Shown: piece after piece, positions 34,619 through 47,667 of the stretch
Layout of the letters: each line of letters opens with the position of its first letter
Position numbering within the stretch: the stretch's first letter is position 1
DNA from: Icerya purchasi
Taxonomy: Eukaryota > Arthropoda > Insecta > Hemiptera > Monophlebidae
Length of the DNA: 64,000 nucleotides
NCBI GenBank assembly: GCA_039619475.1
Contig: CM077115.1
Location: 557,720,374-557,784,373 of the forward strand
Direction of reading: 5' to 3'
Position numbers and translations under genes: made by a program
Notes under the pieces: model-generated
What the model saw: only the letters and a program-made list of their open reading frames with translations
What the model was told of the DNA's origin: nothing
The model's database searches: none

Positions 34619-35901
34619 GTTTATATTTAATTTAAAAATAAAATTATTGATTTAATGTGTGTAACGAACTTTAATAATAATAATTCTATTTATTGAAGTA
34701 AAATGTTTATTCTAAAGCTCCAGGATATGCTCGTACGGGTTTTTCACAATTTTGTAATGTTTAAACTACGTAACATTCAATTGCAACAGGGTAACTTAAA
34801 TATCACCCTTTTAGGATAAAATTTAAACCAGCTTGTCAATGTATATCACAGGTAGATACTAAACCTATACACCGAAAAGTATTTATTTGCTAGATCGTTT
34901 ACGTTTATGCGTGTTGCGTGTTTTATTTTAGAAAAGAAAAACTACACGCCACAAAAAAAAAAACTAAATGAAAAGTATACCGATCATCCAGTCAAGCGAT
35001 GCAAATTGATAATAGGTAGTTTGCGAGCTAAGATGTGGGGGTCACAAAATACTACTTACGGCACCCCAAAATTTATGTTACTTCTCTCGAAAAAGAAAAC
35101 ATGAATATCGTAAAATTTGATGGCCGCGTCAATATTAGGAAGTTAATAATAAGATTAGCGCGTTTAGAGACGGAGTAAATGCGATTCAAGTGATAATTGA
35201 AGTAAAGGGAAACAAAAGAATGTAATAATGTAAGCAGCGAAAAGATTAAAATTTGCAAAGGTGTGTTGCGGTGTAAAGAAATAGATAAAAATGTTCGAGT
35301 AAAACTGTCGAATGCGAAAGATACGAGTAAGAAACGAGAAAAAACAGACTGAGTTAAAAATGAAGGGGATAAATAGTCGGCATTAACGTTGCGAATGACC
35401 AAAATAAAGGCTGTTAAAAATTGCGTAGGATCCAGTCGACAGCTGCGGTTAAGACAACGGAAACGTTGCAAACAGACTAGCGAATGTGGCGAATGCAATA
35501 ATTCCTCCGAGTAGGAAATCAATTATTCCAATTAACCTTTAAAAATAGTACGGAGAACCGGTATTTTGATAGGAGCAGAAATTTATTCTTTAAGCTAAGA
35601 AAGAAAATTGAGAATGATATTACATTTATTAAAAAGTGAAATGGAAAAATTAGAACGGAAAGATGAAGTTCGTAATAGAGAACATAATCGGATGACTTAC
35701 GAAAGCGACAGATCACGTGAAGCGAAAAGGGCTCAGCTAAATGACGAGTGTAATCTTTCCTGGGCAGGGGACCCGATGATTGTAACCTTACTTTATGAAT
35801 GTTTATCAGTTGTACCGAATTAAACATAGATACAAACTATTTTATCTGTCAAAACACATTTTTCCTTGACACATCCTTCGGTTGCACTATCTGATTTCAT
35901 T
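34619..35901. other. No recognisable gene
   Basis: Open minus frames (149 codons at 35073-35522; 102 at 35519-35827) lie opposite purine-rich plus-strand sequence and show no domain I recognise. They end shortly before the RNase H fragment but are on the opposite strand. Confidence 0.4.
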
Positions 35902-36129
35902 TCCGTATTCGCTGATGGAGCTAGGTTTCAAAAGGCTAGTGTCATTTAGTGTTCTGTCTTCTGTATCCCTGATATTACGACCGAAATATTCAAACAACCA
36001 CTAGAGAGTCATTTATCTTTAGCTGCAGAGCTTCTGACTATAGATGAAACGTTTGCACATATCTTGAACGTTTTTCATGGTGATGAACAGTTCATTTTAT
36101 TTTCGGATAGCCAGAGTGCTCTCGGGTAG
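35902..36129 (+). pseudogene. RNase H domain fragment of a LINE (family B type), copy 2
   Basis: One plus frame gives SVFADGARFQKASV, matching the first strand of RNase H with its catalytic Asp. A second frame gives SHLSLAAELLTIDE (catalytic Glu) and QFILFSDSQSALG (second catalytic Asp), then a stop. So three of the four usual acidic/His catalytic positions are visible in order and at normal spacing, with a frameshift between the first and second. No finger or poly(A) follows. Assignment to family B is tentative. Confidence 0.72.
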
Positions 36130-38763
36130 AGCCATATTATGATATTAAGGGGGCGTACTTAAGACAAGATCACTCTCAACTATGTTGGTTTCCAAATCAC
36201 TTTCCTTTAAGGCGACGTAATTGGCGTTGTGGCGAAAGATGTGTTGTGTTTGATGCGATTATTTTTCCGACTATAATACCATCAACTGATCTAGTTGAAC
36301 TTACTTAAACGGCGCGGAATAAACGTAATTGGTTAACATTTGAAATCTTCATTATGACAACTCATACGCCTATATTCCACATTTCCTGGTTTTATTTTAT
36401 TCCTCTCTCATTGCCTTCCTGTCTAACACGTCTCCTGTTGCCACTACCATCGGCGTATGGGATATTTTAGATTGGGACTTAATTTTCTCGATATTCACTC
36501 GTTCTGCTGTAAAATGCCTTCGCAAAGACGATCTATAACCGTTAATTTTTCGAAAAATAATAAGAAAACCAATTATTAAATTATATATATAACTCCTCCT
36601 CTTGATAAATATAAAAGTAACCACTTTAAATATAAGAAAGTAACGACACATATATTCCTCCAGGTAAGATCAAGAGAATTTATTAAAACCGTGCAAGTAT
36701 ACGATCATCGATAAGTATATTCTGTTTTTTTTTCATATAATTCCCTATAAAGTATGTAATATTAAACGCATACCTCTCTGTTTTCTGCTTGCTAATACTG
36801 TATAAATGTCTTTTTTTTTTATTGGCGGCTCTTTTAAAGTATCTGCCGGAAAAGAAGAAAGTAAGTGAAATTAAGGTCCACAATTACTACCAAAAATAGA
36901 CTTCAAAAGAGTGGCGGCTATTTCTGTATGCGCATTTAGGAACCATCTTTATTTAGTGGTATCCGCTTAAAAAACTGTAATATCATCTTTCAAAATTCGT
37001 CGGAATTTGAATTTAAAGAGAAATTTATAAATAATTTCGTCTTTTTTTTTTCCCCCCATCGAAACGACATGATAAAAACCGGCGGTATCTCTTCAAAAGC
37101 CTGTTTCGGTAAAATAATTTTTAAAGCGATATAACTCTTTTCAGCAATGAGAGAACAAAACGCCATTTCCAATCACGGGCGAAATAAATCTCAGCTCCCT
37201 GCATTAGCGCAATCAGAATTAATGCTCTCTTACGATTCTATAATATTATCCTTTATGTTTTGTTTTTTTATTATTTTTAAAAATTAATTTTTTAAGTATT
37301 ACGTTGTTGCTGTTTTTTTTTAATCTTAAGGAAAACAAAAAAAAAAAACATACTAAGCGGGGTTTTTATTAGCGGGAATTAAAATTCTAGAGCATCGCAT
37401 TCAGTTGTTTTCGCGTGCAATATCGATCACTCGTTTCGTCACGACACAAAAATGTACCGCGTGCGCAATATTTATTATTATTATTGCCATCTGCAGCCAT
37501 GTCCGATTAGAGTCAGTTGCAGCTGACGAGCGACGATGTTGCCTTACTGCTAATTTGAAGGCTCCCGACAACGACCGGGAAGCTTATAATAAATGTAGCA
37601 TATTTCTCATGATCCGAACGACAGACACCGCCCTCACCCCGGTGGTGACGTTTGTGTCTCTGTGCGAGTCATCGTAACGATCATTGTTACCACCCATACT
37701 TATAGGTCGGCCATGCATTGTCGTCCGATTAGTATCGCGCCGCCGTCCGATAAGTGATTTTCGATCATGTGTCAGCGTGAGATTAATCCGTCGCTACTCC
37801 GTTATATCGACGGAGATTCTCTGCTCGCGACAGATAGATAATTTCATTTCGCGTTATCTGCCCCGCTAGTTAGTCAGTACTTCTTCTTCTTCTTCTTGGT
37901 ACAGAGTCGATGCGCCTCCACTGCGGATGCTGTTTACATAAGGGGAAATTCTCTGCGGACACTCACGTCACGCGTACAAATGTTTGTGAACGAGACGGAG
38001 CGACGTTGAAAATCGTGCGGGCCGGTTTTCCCGGAAGAGGAAATAATCGTAATAGCTGCTCGGCACGTAGCCGTCATCGTCGGAAACGAAAACGCGGCGA
38101 CGATACGGAAAAAGAAAGTACTTTTATCTGGTCCGTGCTGGCTCATGTGTGCAATTATCGTGAAGTGGACGACGGTCGAGCAGAGACTGGGACAAGCGTG
38201 CTCGGCAGCGTGTAAGCGAACGGACTGCCGGTTGGCCAGCGATATGTGGAGCCGGTGATGAGTAAATTAGCGTGGAATTGAATCGACACGACGACCCAGA
38301 TATGTCAAATCGGTACACCGATAGAAGCCGAGTCCACGTTTTTGTCGTCGTCCCCCACGTTCGCCAATGTGCTCTCTAACGCGCCGATAATCCGATTCCG
38401 TCCGCTTGCAATGCCGACCATTATTAATTGAGATGTGCTGCCTCCTCCGTTTGCAACAAAAGAACCAAACAGATTTTCATATACCAACACATACCATCTG
38501 TCTTGAACTTCGCGCCCGCCCTCGCCGCCGCCTCTGGCTACCGTTCTCTAGCGCCGCGTGATCGCTGAAACTCCGACGAAAGAAATGGCCCACATTTCAA
38601 GCAGATCTTTGACCCGACATGCTTATGACCACTCTATTTGCAGTCGCATCGCAAACAAATCGCAACAAGAACGCATTCTATTTTCCTATCATCCAAATAC
38701 GCCTCTCAGTCGCGAGACTAGCCAGAGATCGGTCTGCACTCGAAATGTGCACGGAACATTTCC
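36130..38763. other. No recognisable gene
   Basis: AT-rich to about 37400, then GC-richer with CpG and a (CTT)n at 37880-37897. Overlapping frames on both strands have no recognised domains. Confidence 0.45.
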
Positions 38764-38949
38764 ATGTCGGTCTTTTCTTTTCCTTTTCTCGCCACCATAC
38801 TGAACTATCGGCACACCAACGAAAGCGAATATGCTGCGCCGATACGGCTAGTAATGGACATTTCGGGGAAACCTTTAAATCCCGCTGAACATGTAAAAGA
38901 CGTGCTGCAAAACTTCAAGCCGAGCCAGTGGCAGCCACTATCAATATAA
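38764..38949 (+). CDS. Unidentified coding-like ORF, possible terminal exon
   Basis: The last ~45 codons read like a natural globular protein: HTNESEYAAPIRLVMDISG, then KPLNPAEHVKDVLQNF and KPSQWQPLSI before TAA. Codon choice is mixed and unlike the T-rich spurious frames nearby. The N-terminal part (SVFSFPFLATIL) comes from a pyrimidine-rich tract, which would fit a polypyrimidine tract before a 3' splice site near 38823, so the true exon may begin inside the frame. I do not recognise the protein and see no partner exon. It could be a terminal exon of a host gene or a chance frame. Confidence 0.25.
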   Translation: MSVFSFPFLATILNYRHTNESEYAAPIRLVMDISGKPLNPAEHVKDVLQNFKPSQWQPLSI

Positions 38950-39589
38950 ATGTAAACACATACCTATCTCATATGTACATATATTAATGCGAATATGTGA
39001 TCGGTATAAAAACGGAATTATTTAAATAATTAATATTAACATTTTACTAATATGAAAACTTACTACGGATTTCTTTAAATTTTATTCAGCAATGATCATG
39101 CCATCTGCTAAAATGATGGGAATTTATGAAAGGCAATTTTGATAACGAAGTTGGGCCAGTTGTATAATGTCGGCTAATCTCAGTTAGAGTAGCTGGATAG
39201 ACGGCGGTGCGTGAGGGGTAGTTATTTTGATGATACTTACAATTAGTTTTGGCCGCAAGTCCGGTCACTTTGAAGAGGTATCACTGCCGCCGTGAACAGT
39301 TGATAATTTTTCCTTTTCGTTTGTTATAGACGTCGATCGCTGACTCTCTTGGTTACTGCACGCATAGTTTACGCGCCCGTTGTGTAATCACTTTTTCTTG
39401 CTATACTTGGATTTAATGTATTTTCTCACTATTCCGGGGGAGAGTCGCCTTTATCGAGGTTTTTAAACTAACTTTTGATATACTTTGCAGCGATCATTTA
39501 AAAAATTTCTTTTTCCTTTCAATCGTCTTGGCGCCCTTCCTGCTTCCTCAGTTTATTGCCTACTACGGATTCCGAGTTTTTGTGTCAAA
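38950..39589. other. No recognisable gene
   Basis: AT-rich, then mixed composition; nothing identified. Confidence 0.5.
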
Positions 39590-40268
39590 TGAAACCTACT
39601 ACCGAACCATAAGTTTCGAAAAATTACCGGCTATTCTGTGAACGGAACCTATTTTTCTCACATTCAAACTTACGATATAACAAATCTTTATAAGTGGGTT
39701 CGGGTTCCTGGCTATTCTGGCACCGAAGGCAACGCGATGCAGTAGGCTTTCTGGCTCGCTCGGTTTCCTTAATAGTACACTTCTCGACAATTTTCCCGAC
39801 CTAGACATCGTTTTTTTATCCTCACCATTCCAAACTACTTTGGATGAACATTTACCAGAATTCCCTAACCGTTCTTCGTATTAACTCCTTCTTCAGTCCA
39901 TTCCCAATTCTTAACTTTGTTTCCAAGCCCTTTCCTTAATTACAATAAGACTAAATCATTCTCTTCTCCCCTTTTCCCATTTCTGATTTTCTCATTCGCC
40001 TTCTCCCGATCGTCCTCTTCACGTTTCTGATCCTCCTTTTGTTTGCTACTCCATCTCACATCCTCTGCTCTTTATACCGAATGTTCTTTTTTATGCTCTC
40101 AACTTTGATACTGAACCTTCGTGCTCCTTTTGATGTTTCCTTTATCCTTTCCTTCCCAACTCCAACTATTATTACTGTTTTCCATTTCTAATGCTATAAC
40201 TTTTTAACCGTTTAGATAGTTGTTCTTACTGTTGGGTTAAAGTCGCCGGTGTGCCCCCCCCCCGGAAA
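39590..40268 (+). pseudogene. RNase H LINE 'family B', copy 3
   Basis: A plus frame reads YKWVRVPGYSGTEGNAMQ, stop, AFWLAR, a decayed form of the RNase H box WVPGHSGIEGNEMADSLAR, in which the catalytic His is now Tyr. The rest is T/C-rich with short matches to the family B C-terminal and 3' untranslated regions, including TTGGGTTAAAG before the CCCCCCCCC and A-rich end near 40250-40268. Heavily decayed. Confidence 0.6.
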
Positions 40269-40564
40269 AAGAAATCTATACATAAAAAAATAGATTTAAT
40301 TAAAAAATCAGTTAACAAGTTAAATAGTAATATTTATTGTTATTAATTAGTTCACATAATTAAAACAGGCACGAACAAAATTATGTTCATTTTAACAAAG
40401 TATATAATGGTTTAGTTATGGGCTTCCCTTAATCAGGCGTTTTTAGTAAAATATTTTTCCGAAGTTATATGAGATATGTACACGGTACATTAATAATATT
40501 CGATGAAAATAATGATAACACTGAAAATAATATTCTAAACGATTTCAATATCAAAATATCTACA

Positions 40565-41035
40565 AAAAACATACAGTAATAATAAAAAAGTCGGGTGTAA
40601 CATTCATATTTATCAGTAATGTATGTATAAATTAACCAATGTATTTAAAAGACAAGGACTAAATGTAGCAATCAAAACTAAAAATAATTTAAGAAATAAA
40701 AGAAACACATTAAATACAGAAAAATAATATCTATGAAAATAATGGTGCGTACAGAATAAACTGTACAGATTGCGAAAAATCACATGTTGGTCAAACGGGT
40801 AAAAAAATCAAACGCGAATGCAAGGAATATACGAAATCGTTCAATAATAATGAAGTGGAAAAATCTGCCTATGTTGAACATGTAATAAAAACCAAACATA
40901 AACCTAATTCTCTAGAAAAAACAGTAATAGTCTCAGCTTTCTATCATGATAAAGGAAACTCAATGAATATAGAGCTGAAAATTATTCGATCAAATATCGA
41001 ATAATAATAGTAACCCTCTTTTTAATAAAAACAAT
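40565..41035 (+). pseudogene. Penelope-like element copy 2, GIY-YIG region, decayed
   Basis: The plus strand reads NNGAYRINCTDCEKSHVGQT followed by GKKIKRECKEYTKSFNNNE and AYVEHVIKTKHKPNSLEKTV, aligning along its length with the intact ORF at 63047-63733. Where that ORF has the endonuclease signature GIY and YIG, this copy has GAY and HVG. Upstream pieces in other frames (LTNVFKRQGLNVAIKTKN) extend the match. At least one frameshift and a changed active site make it non-functional. The copy ends at a stop after IIRSNIE, earlier than in the other copy. Confidence 0.82.
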
Positions 41036-42520
41036 TGAACTCTTTTTCGATTTTTGTTCCGTTTATAAGCTTAACATTCTTATTTTTTTTTTTTTTTTTG
41101 AAAATTTGTCCTTTAAATTCGTTATTATTTTGTAAACAAAATCCGGCCTTTTTGATTCATTTGTAAACGCTTTCCCATCTTTGATTGTAGTTATACCGCC
41201 ATTCGCCTATTATATTTACCTGTATATACACATGTAGTCTTATTGTTCCTTTGCAGCGCGTTTTTCATTTTAATTTATGTTGTTATCTGATAAGACGGGC
41301 TACACCCAAAAACTTTTTAAAAATAAAGTAATTATTTTAATTTATCAAAGTAAATTAATTTATACTTATTTTTCTTTATTATTAAAAAGAATTTATTTAT
41401 TTTATGTTTATACTTTTTTTTTTTATCGTGTTTATGAGACATTTATTTCTTGTTGCCAAAAGTGATATTATCAGTTAAAATCAATTCTACCGCGAGAATT
41501 ATGAGACATTGTCATCTGATAAGCGTTACGCCGTGGTGATTCTAAGAATTAGGCGTGTATATTTATTTTATTTATTTCGAGTACACACATGTTTACGTAC
41601 ATACACGCAAAACTAACGTTATAAAACTCGTACATTTTTTTAAACACAACACACGCATATAACGCATACGTTTGTGCCACATAATGAACTAAAATAATAT
41701 CTCGCAAATGATTCTCGCAATAACTGTATTTTTCTGGCCATCAATCTGGGAACTCGAAGACCAACTTTAGGTAGTAAATTAAGATCACTTATGGTGTCAG
41801 TCAATAACTTACGTATAAAACAGCAAATATTTTTCTTCTGTATTTTCCGAAATGAATATATTTGACTCTTTTAGTTGTGTATAATTAAAATGAAATATTG
41901 ACTCGCCTGGAGACACCCCCGGATCCCCAACTCTATAATTTCTATACTTCGTATATAGAACCAGGAAAATTGATGTCACACAATCAATTTTGTCGGTACT
42001 TTATCTACTTATATATATATATATATATATAGCATGTAACGTTTTGGAACAAATTTTCGTGACAGAGCGTTGAGCTAAAAATGACGTTCTCATTTCTCGG
42101 TGCTTTGTCTTTTTATATATGCAGACAAAAAAAGTGACGGAGATCGGGCTAAAAATGACATTGTCATCAATATGTGTGTGTGTGTGTGTGTACGGCCGTG
42201 TCCACAGGAGGTGCCCCCCCCAGAACTGAAATAGTTATTATAAATACACAAAAATCTGAAAAAAATCTAAAATTTAAAATAAATATTTATGATTTTTTAA
42301 AGTGTTCTTAAATTTAAAAATAAAAGAAAAACTATGCTCCATATTTTTAGGTATTTCATTAATATTTTATGCAAAATTTTTTATTAGGAGTATAATCAAT
42401 AATATATGTAATTTTTCTTAATGTTTATACAGTAATTCATTTTTGTAAATTATTAATACATAAATCAAAATGATGGAAATCATTTATAGTATAAATATTA
42501 GTGAAAACGTCATCATCAGG
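41036..42520. other. AT-rich spacer with TA and GT microsatellites
   Basis: A (TA)n lies at about 42008-42031 and a (GT)n at 42173-42191. Between them a phrase of the form GAGCTAAAAATGAC-TTCTCAT is repeated as GGGCTAAAAATGAC-TTGTCAT about 75 bases on, flanking a small TTTGTCT/AGACAAA hairpin. No gene recognised. Confidence 0.5.
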
Positions 42521-42935
42521 TTTTTTTTTTTTTTTTTTTTTTAATGGGCTTCGTGTAAACACTGACCCAACTACATGGATTTAGATCACCTACTTAGATT
42601 CTGAGGTGATCGGAGATAGAGAGTATAAAGGAAAAAAGGAGGGGAATAACGGCTAGAGATGGGAAGGAAAGGATAAAGGAAGCATTGAAAGGGGTAGGAA
42701 GATCCAACGTCAAGAGTCCGGCGTATAGATGAGAGCATTCAGAAAAAAGAGCAGGACATTCAAAAAGGATAATATGGTTGGGGTCGCATATAAAGGGTGG
42801 ATCAGTAGAGTGGAGAGGGAAAAAGGATTTTCTAGTGAGATTGATTATATTGTGTATTCATTTCCTCGTATTGGTAGCATAACGGGCGAAGATGAGTTTA
42901 GCGGTACATTCGAATTAGACAAACGTAAAAAAATT
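42521..42935 (-). pseudogene. RNase H LINE 'family B', copy 4, 3' end only
   Basis: Poly(A) is seen as T at 42521-42542. The minus strand carries DPPFICDPNHIILFECPA, the C-terminal finger half (H-x4-C), and TLDVGSSYPFQCFLYPFLPI. The latter segment also occurs in copy 5: plus-strand GGATAAAGGAAGCATT and GTCAAGAG are shared by both. The element is truncated 5' near 42935. Confidence 0.7.
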
Positions 42936-43337
42936 AATTTACATGTGTAACCGGTTACATCGATAAAACTGGACTATCATAATTGCGGTCTACTTTTTAA
43001 AAGTGACCGTATTACAACGGCGACAATTTATATATTTTATTATTATATGGTAAGTTCACGCGACATAATTCCTGCTTCTACCCATTAAACCATCTCCTCT
43101 ATTGTCACGATTCCTATTCGTTGCATTCTACTGCGAGACCGGAAGTAGTTTAACAACTTAGTTGCAAAAACCAGATCCCGACGTCTGACTTATGATTCAA
43201 TCCACATTAATAACAACGTTCTTTAATCAACCGATAAAAGATAATGGTAATATAATCTCAATTATTAATACGGGCAACCGCGGTAATGACAACAATAGCA
43301 GAAAATAACGACGCTGATATTCTCAGTAGTAATCAAA

Positions 43338-43379
<42 letters not shown>

Positions 43380-43824
43380 GTAGCACCAGCGATAAGATTA
43401 AACATACAATACTGATCATAACAACCCGTTCACCGATATTGATCTTTTTGAGATAAACTTTCATAACGGTTCTTACGTAATAATTATTTAATCTAACGGA
43501 AATAATATCGTCAATTATCATCCTTTAGCCGTTTGCTAGCTGTTGCATACGCATAGAGGAATAAAATATTTCTAAAGAAACGGCTTAAATGAAATAAAGT
43601 CTGTTTTTGAATCCTCATTAGCTGCAAATGAGTTTATTCTTTTAATTAATAGCGGCCCTAACAAAAGTCACCTAAAAAAATACATACATATATACCGAAA
43701 TCACTGTTATGCCGATACGGTGTAATTAGCCGTCTGAATACTTCCTTTTCCGACGACGAAATTAGACACTTATTGTGCAGCGACATAGCAGTTAAACGAA
43801 TTAAAAAAAAGGGTAGGCGAAGAT
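42936..43824. other. No recognisable gene; (TAA)n microsatellite
   Basis: An ATA/TAA array lies at 43338-43379. The rest is AT-rich to mixed; nothing coding was identified. Confidence 0.5.
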
Positions 43825-44690
43825 CTTGCCTCAACTACAACCCTAGAAATAAAATTCCTGGGTGAAGTATTGGCCCAATTCGTTTATCTGTATAAGTTAC
43901 GTCTTCCGGTTTCTCTGAGTGTGAAACCGTCCAGACAATGTCAAAATTGCCAACGGTTTGGACATATCGCCGTACAATGCAGATCAAGGTCGCGTTGCTG
44001 ATTCTGTGGTGAGCAGAATTTACCGAAATCGGGTAAGGCGGTAATGATGGACTTTATTGCAATTTGCTTGAATTTCAAGGGCAATCATCTTTCCAGGGAT
44101 AAAATATTATTTCCAGTATAGCAGCAGCAGTTTAAAGTACAATCAAGGCATACGATAATTTATCTACTACCGAAGCTCTTAAAAGACTAAAAAATTCCGA
44201 AATATCCAGTGCCTTCCCCTTTTCCGAGATAGCACGCTTCGTACATATTACAATGCAGTCATCAGCTGGCGGTAGATATTTTCACAAGAAACCGGTAGTT
44301 AAAGCTCGTTATCACACTCCTATGTCCCAATTCTGAATCTCAATTCTTGCTGGATGTTCCCTTCAGGCAGAACTTCTACTCTTCCGTGTTCTTCCACACG
44401 CAGCCTTCTCTTTCGATTATCCATATCCGCGATTCATACAACAACACGGTTCTACCCTTGGAGGACAAGGTCGCATAACAGCAATCGTCTAATGCTAACG
44501 TAAAACGTTATTCCTCATCTGAGACTGCAAATCAAACCCTTGCATCCCGATCAAAACTGAACATGTCGTCATCATCATCAATCGAAATATCGAGAAAAAT
44601 CAAGAAAAAACAAACATCGGAACCCGCATACGAAAAAAAAAGAAAGTATTTAAATAATCTAAAAAGTGAAATATTAAAAAATAAAATAAA
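43825..44690 (+). pseudogene. LINE ORF1 (gag-like) fragment with CCHC zinc knuckle
   Basis: A plus frame reads LRLPVSLSVKPSRQCQNCQ, then RFGHIAVQCRSRSRC, a stop, and FCGEQN. The first knuckle is a clean CX2CX4HX4C with Cys codons at 43939, 43948 and 43978 and His at 43963. The second knuckle is broken by the TGA after RSRC. The preceding LEIKFLGEVLAQFVYLYK resembles the region before the knuckles in insect LINE ORF1 proteins. Downstream, a damaged Ser/Lys-rich tail runs to about 44690. ORF1 binds the element's RNA. Which of the RNase H families it belonged to is unknown. Confidence 0.8.
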
Positions 44691-44857
44691 ATAATAAAAT
44701 AAAATATATAATATTATAATAATTATTATTATTATTCGTCAGTTGATCAACCAGTATTTTATGGTGTAGCCTCTTCTTGAATTGAATTCTAGATTAGGTG
44801 GTCCGTTGTTCCTCCACTATTTTTCGCCATTTCAACCGGTCTTGGGCAACTTTATAG

Positions 44858-44864
44858 GTATATA

Positions 44865-44928
<64 letters not shown>

Positions 44929-44930
44929 TT
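44858..44930. repeat. (TA)n microsatellite
   Basis: About 35 TA units with one TG interruption, directly visible. Confidence 0.95.
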
Positions 44931-45199
44931 AGTATAAGTATATTTATAATGCAACACTCGTCGTCTGAACATCGTTATTGCATTCTAACGTTTAATTGTG
45001 TATTATATTCTTTTCTTTTGTTTCTCCTTTTTTTCTCTCTCCCTCTCTTTTGTCCTTTCTATTCCTTTTCCTTCTTTAACACTTATCCATGCTGTTATGT
45101 TTACGTACATATCAATTGATTGTTGCTTATTTTAAATTGCCATGTCTGTGTTTGATATTTAATTACTTATTGTTTATGTTTATTATATATTAAGTAAAT

Positions 45200-45330
45200 T
45201 AAACACACCAATAACACAATTATTTAATTTTTATTGTACACCCGACGCGTTTCGAAGACTAATCATGTTCACGGGAGTTATTATAATATATAAATTTAAT
45301 AAAGACTTTTATCCCGTGTTCATATAATAT
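45200..45330 (-). repeat. Possible Penelope-like terminal sequence (solo)
   Basis: On the minus strand the segment reads GTGAACATGATTAGTCTTCG and then GAAACGCGTCGGGTGTACAA, followed by an AT-rich stretch ending TTATTGGTGTGTTTAATTT. The motif GAAACGCGTCGG after a small hairpin, then an AT-rich tail, is the look of Penelope-like pseudo-LTRs in many animals. No coding remnant is attached. The assignment is motif-based and tentative. Confidence 0.4.
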
Positions 45331-47618
45331 GAATTATATCCTTTCACTACCGATTACATATCACGCAATCTATAATTTTGTAAGAAGAAGTAGTATATTG
45401 GTATAGTTATAGCATAAAATACAATTGAGATTAATGATTAAAAGTAACAGACGATGGTTGGAATTTGTTTTTAAAACCAAAAAAAAAAAAAAAAAAAAAA
45501 CAAACAAAAAAAAAGTTTCTTTAATTATGCTGGTCGCTGTCGAAGAAATATGTTTTTCGAATATTTCTGACCAATTGGAAAATTTTCGCTATTCTTTCTC
45601 TTTTCGTCTTTGTTTTAAAATCTTGTTTTACCTACCATACATAAATATAACGATATGAAGATAAATTATTCATAATAAATGTACATCATTTTCACGATAT
45701 TTTGCCCCTGCTGTTTCGTACAAGTGTCAAAAGAGTATTAAATTTAATTGTTATTAATTACTCTGTATTACAGTTAAAAATTGTGTTCGCATCATATGTA
45801 AAATACGATATATACCCCTTATCTTGAAAATAGCACCTTACGCAGTTTTCTGACTCTGCCATATTACATTCGTATAAATAAACTTTAAATATTCCGTATT
45901 CCGTAGGTTAATACGTTAAAAATATTCAAAAAAAAAATTAAAGGTAAAAGTTTTATTATTTAAACGGAAATGTGAGGTTAGCGACAGAAATGTCGAATTT
46001 CTAAAAAGTGCACGTGCATTTCACTACGAATTGAACTACTAGACGGCGAGAATGGATCTGTATTTTAATTGTTCCGCGGACAAATGTTATAACGAGCGCT
46101 CCTTAGTCCGGTGAATTTTCGATCGGTGACCATCTCGGATCCGGGGACGACGAAGATTCCCCCTATGTGTTGTTGCGCCATCTTAACACGTATGTCGATG
46201 AAATCGACACAGAATAGGTGTCGGTGAGTTCGTGAGCGACTGTGAACCGTTCATTTTTACTTACAATTAGAGGGATTTCGAACTGCTTTCAATTTTACCT
46301 ATTACGAAAGACAACTGCAGCTTCGATTTATACGACAAATACACTTTTATTCTGATAATTTCTACAGAGAAGCAACTCCATTTTGTTCCGGTACGTTAAC
46401 CTGCGAATTGTGCTTGTTCGTTTAAAATTTAACTTTATTGATAGTAATTGCGAAATAAGAGATGTGATAAACGTAACGATATAAATGTTTTTGCTTACGC
46501 CTCGCTGCATCGAAATCTTTTTTGGAAACAGAAGTGGGAGTTTTTTTGTTTTTTTTTTGGCTTTTCCAAATTTGTCCGTTTCTGACACAGCGGCAAAATT
46601 CGATGATGATTATTTTAGGAGAGGATAGTTTTGTAAAAAAAAAAAAAATGCGCGGTAGGGCTCTAGTTGTTTTTCCGGGTGTTCAGATTTTTCTTTATCA
46701 TCAGGATTTTCCGCCCGATATATTGGTAGATACGGGGGAGTATTTTGAAACTAGTGCGGAATGTCTAGGCGCGTAGAAAACTTTGGAACTTTGCGTGTAA
46801 ACATTCAGCATGTGCGCGTCAGCCACGAAACGAGATGATGGCAAACTTTGCACAGCGCTGCTGGGCCGCTTCGGCTATGTGCCCGCGCATGTATATGGAA
46901 ATGAGGAACAGGTTAACATGTGGGCGGTCTGAGAAAGAATTTCGCCAAGCTTGTAGCTTTTGCTCATTAGCATACGTGTAATTCAATACATCAGCGGCAA
47001 TAATAGCGGTAACGGATAGTGCGGATAGAAGGAGGCGCTGTGTAATATCATTTGTGTGCCATCTATCAGAAGAGGCTAAGTAGTCGGCTATGTCAAAGCT
47101 AGAATGTAACGTTACACAGGTAGCAGCTAATCAAAGAGTCATGGATACGTGATGTTCGCAAACACAAAGCGCTTTAGCATCGAACACGATTCTGGATACA
47201 ACTCGCTCTCCTCTCGCCCGCCGCCCGCCATTTATCAAATTTATCTATCTGTGATCGACGATAATCCGTGCACACGTCCGGCTTATTTCCAGTGTTGGTC
47301 CATCGGCAGCGTGTGCGTATACGTGTTCGAAATTGTATTAGCCGAGTGCAAAGAATAATTTCGATGGTATTTGCCGATATGTTTTCTTTGTAATTTACAC
47401 GCACCAGGCTATAGATACATACCTTCCCAGAAGACCGTGGCGATGTACAGTTACAAAGCCGGAAGTTTAAAAATGGAAAAACGGGGACAGTTACTTAAAG
47501 ACCGTTGGTAATTTTATTTTCGCGAGAAAATGTTTCGGACCGGCACACATTTATTTCATGCAAGTAGAACTAGCGTTTATTAGAAAAAAGAGCAGTTGAA
47601 CATTTTTCATTTAATTAG
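45331..47618. other. No recognisable gene
   Basis: It contains a poly(A)/AAAC run at about 45477-45514 and, from 46030 to 47400, a GC-richer stretch with short open frames. Nothing with a known domain was seen. Confidence 0.45.
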
Positions 47619-47667
47619 CGAATTAATCACTGAATTAATCACCCCGAATTAATCACCGAATTAATCG
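47619..47667. repeat. Four-copy tandem repeat of CGAATTAATCAC-type units
   Basis: The unit (C)GAATTAATCA(C) occurs four times with spacings of about 12, 17 and 13 bases. Confidence 0.85.

Noticed and set aside
35073..35827. Two adjoining minus frames of 149 and 102 codons
   Set aside because: They lie opposite purine-rich plus sequence, are rich in Leu/Phe/Ser and have no known motif.
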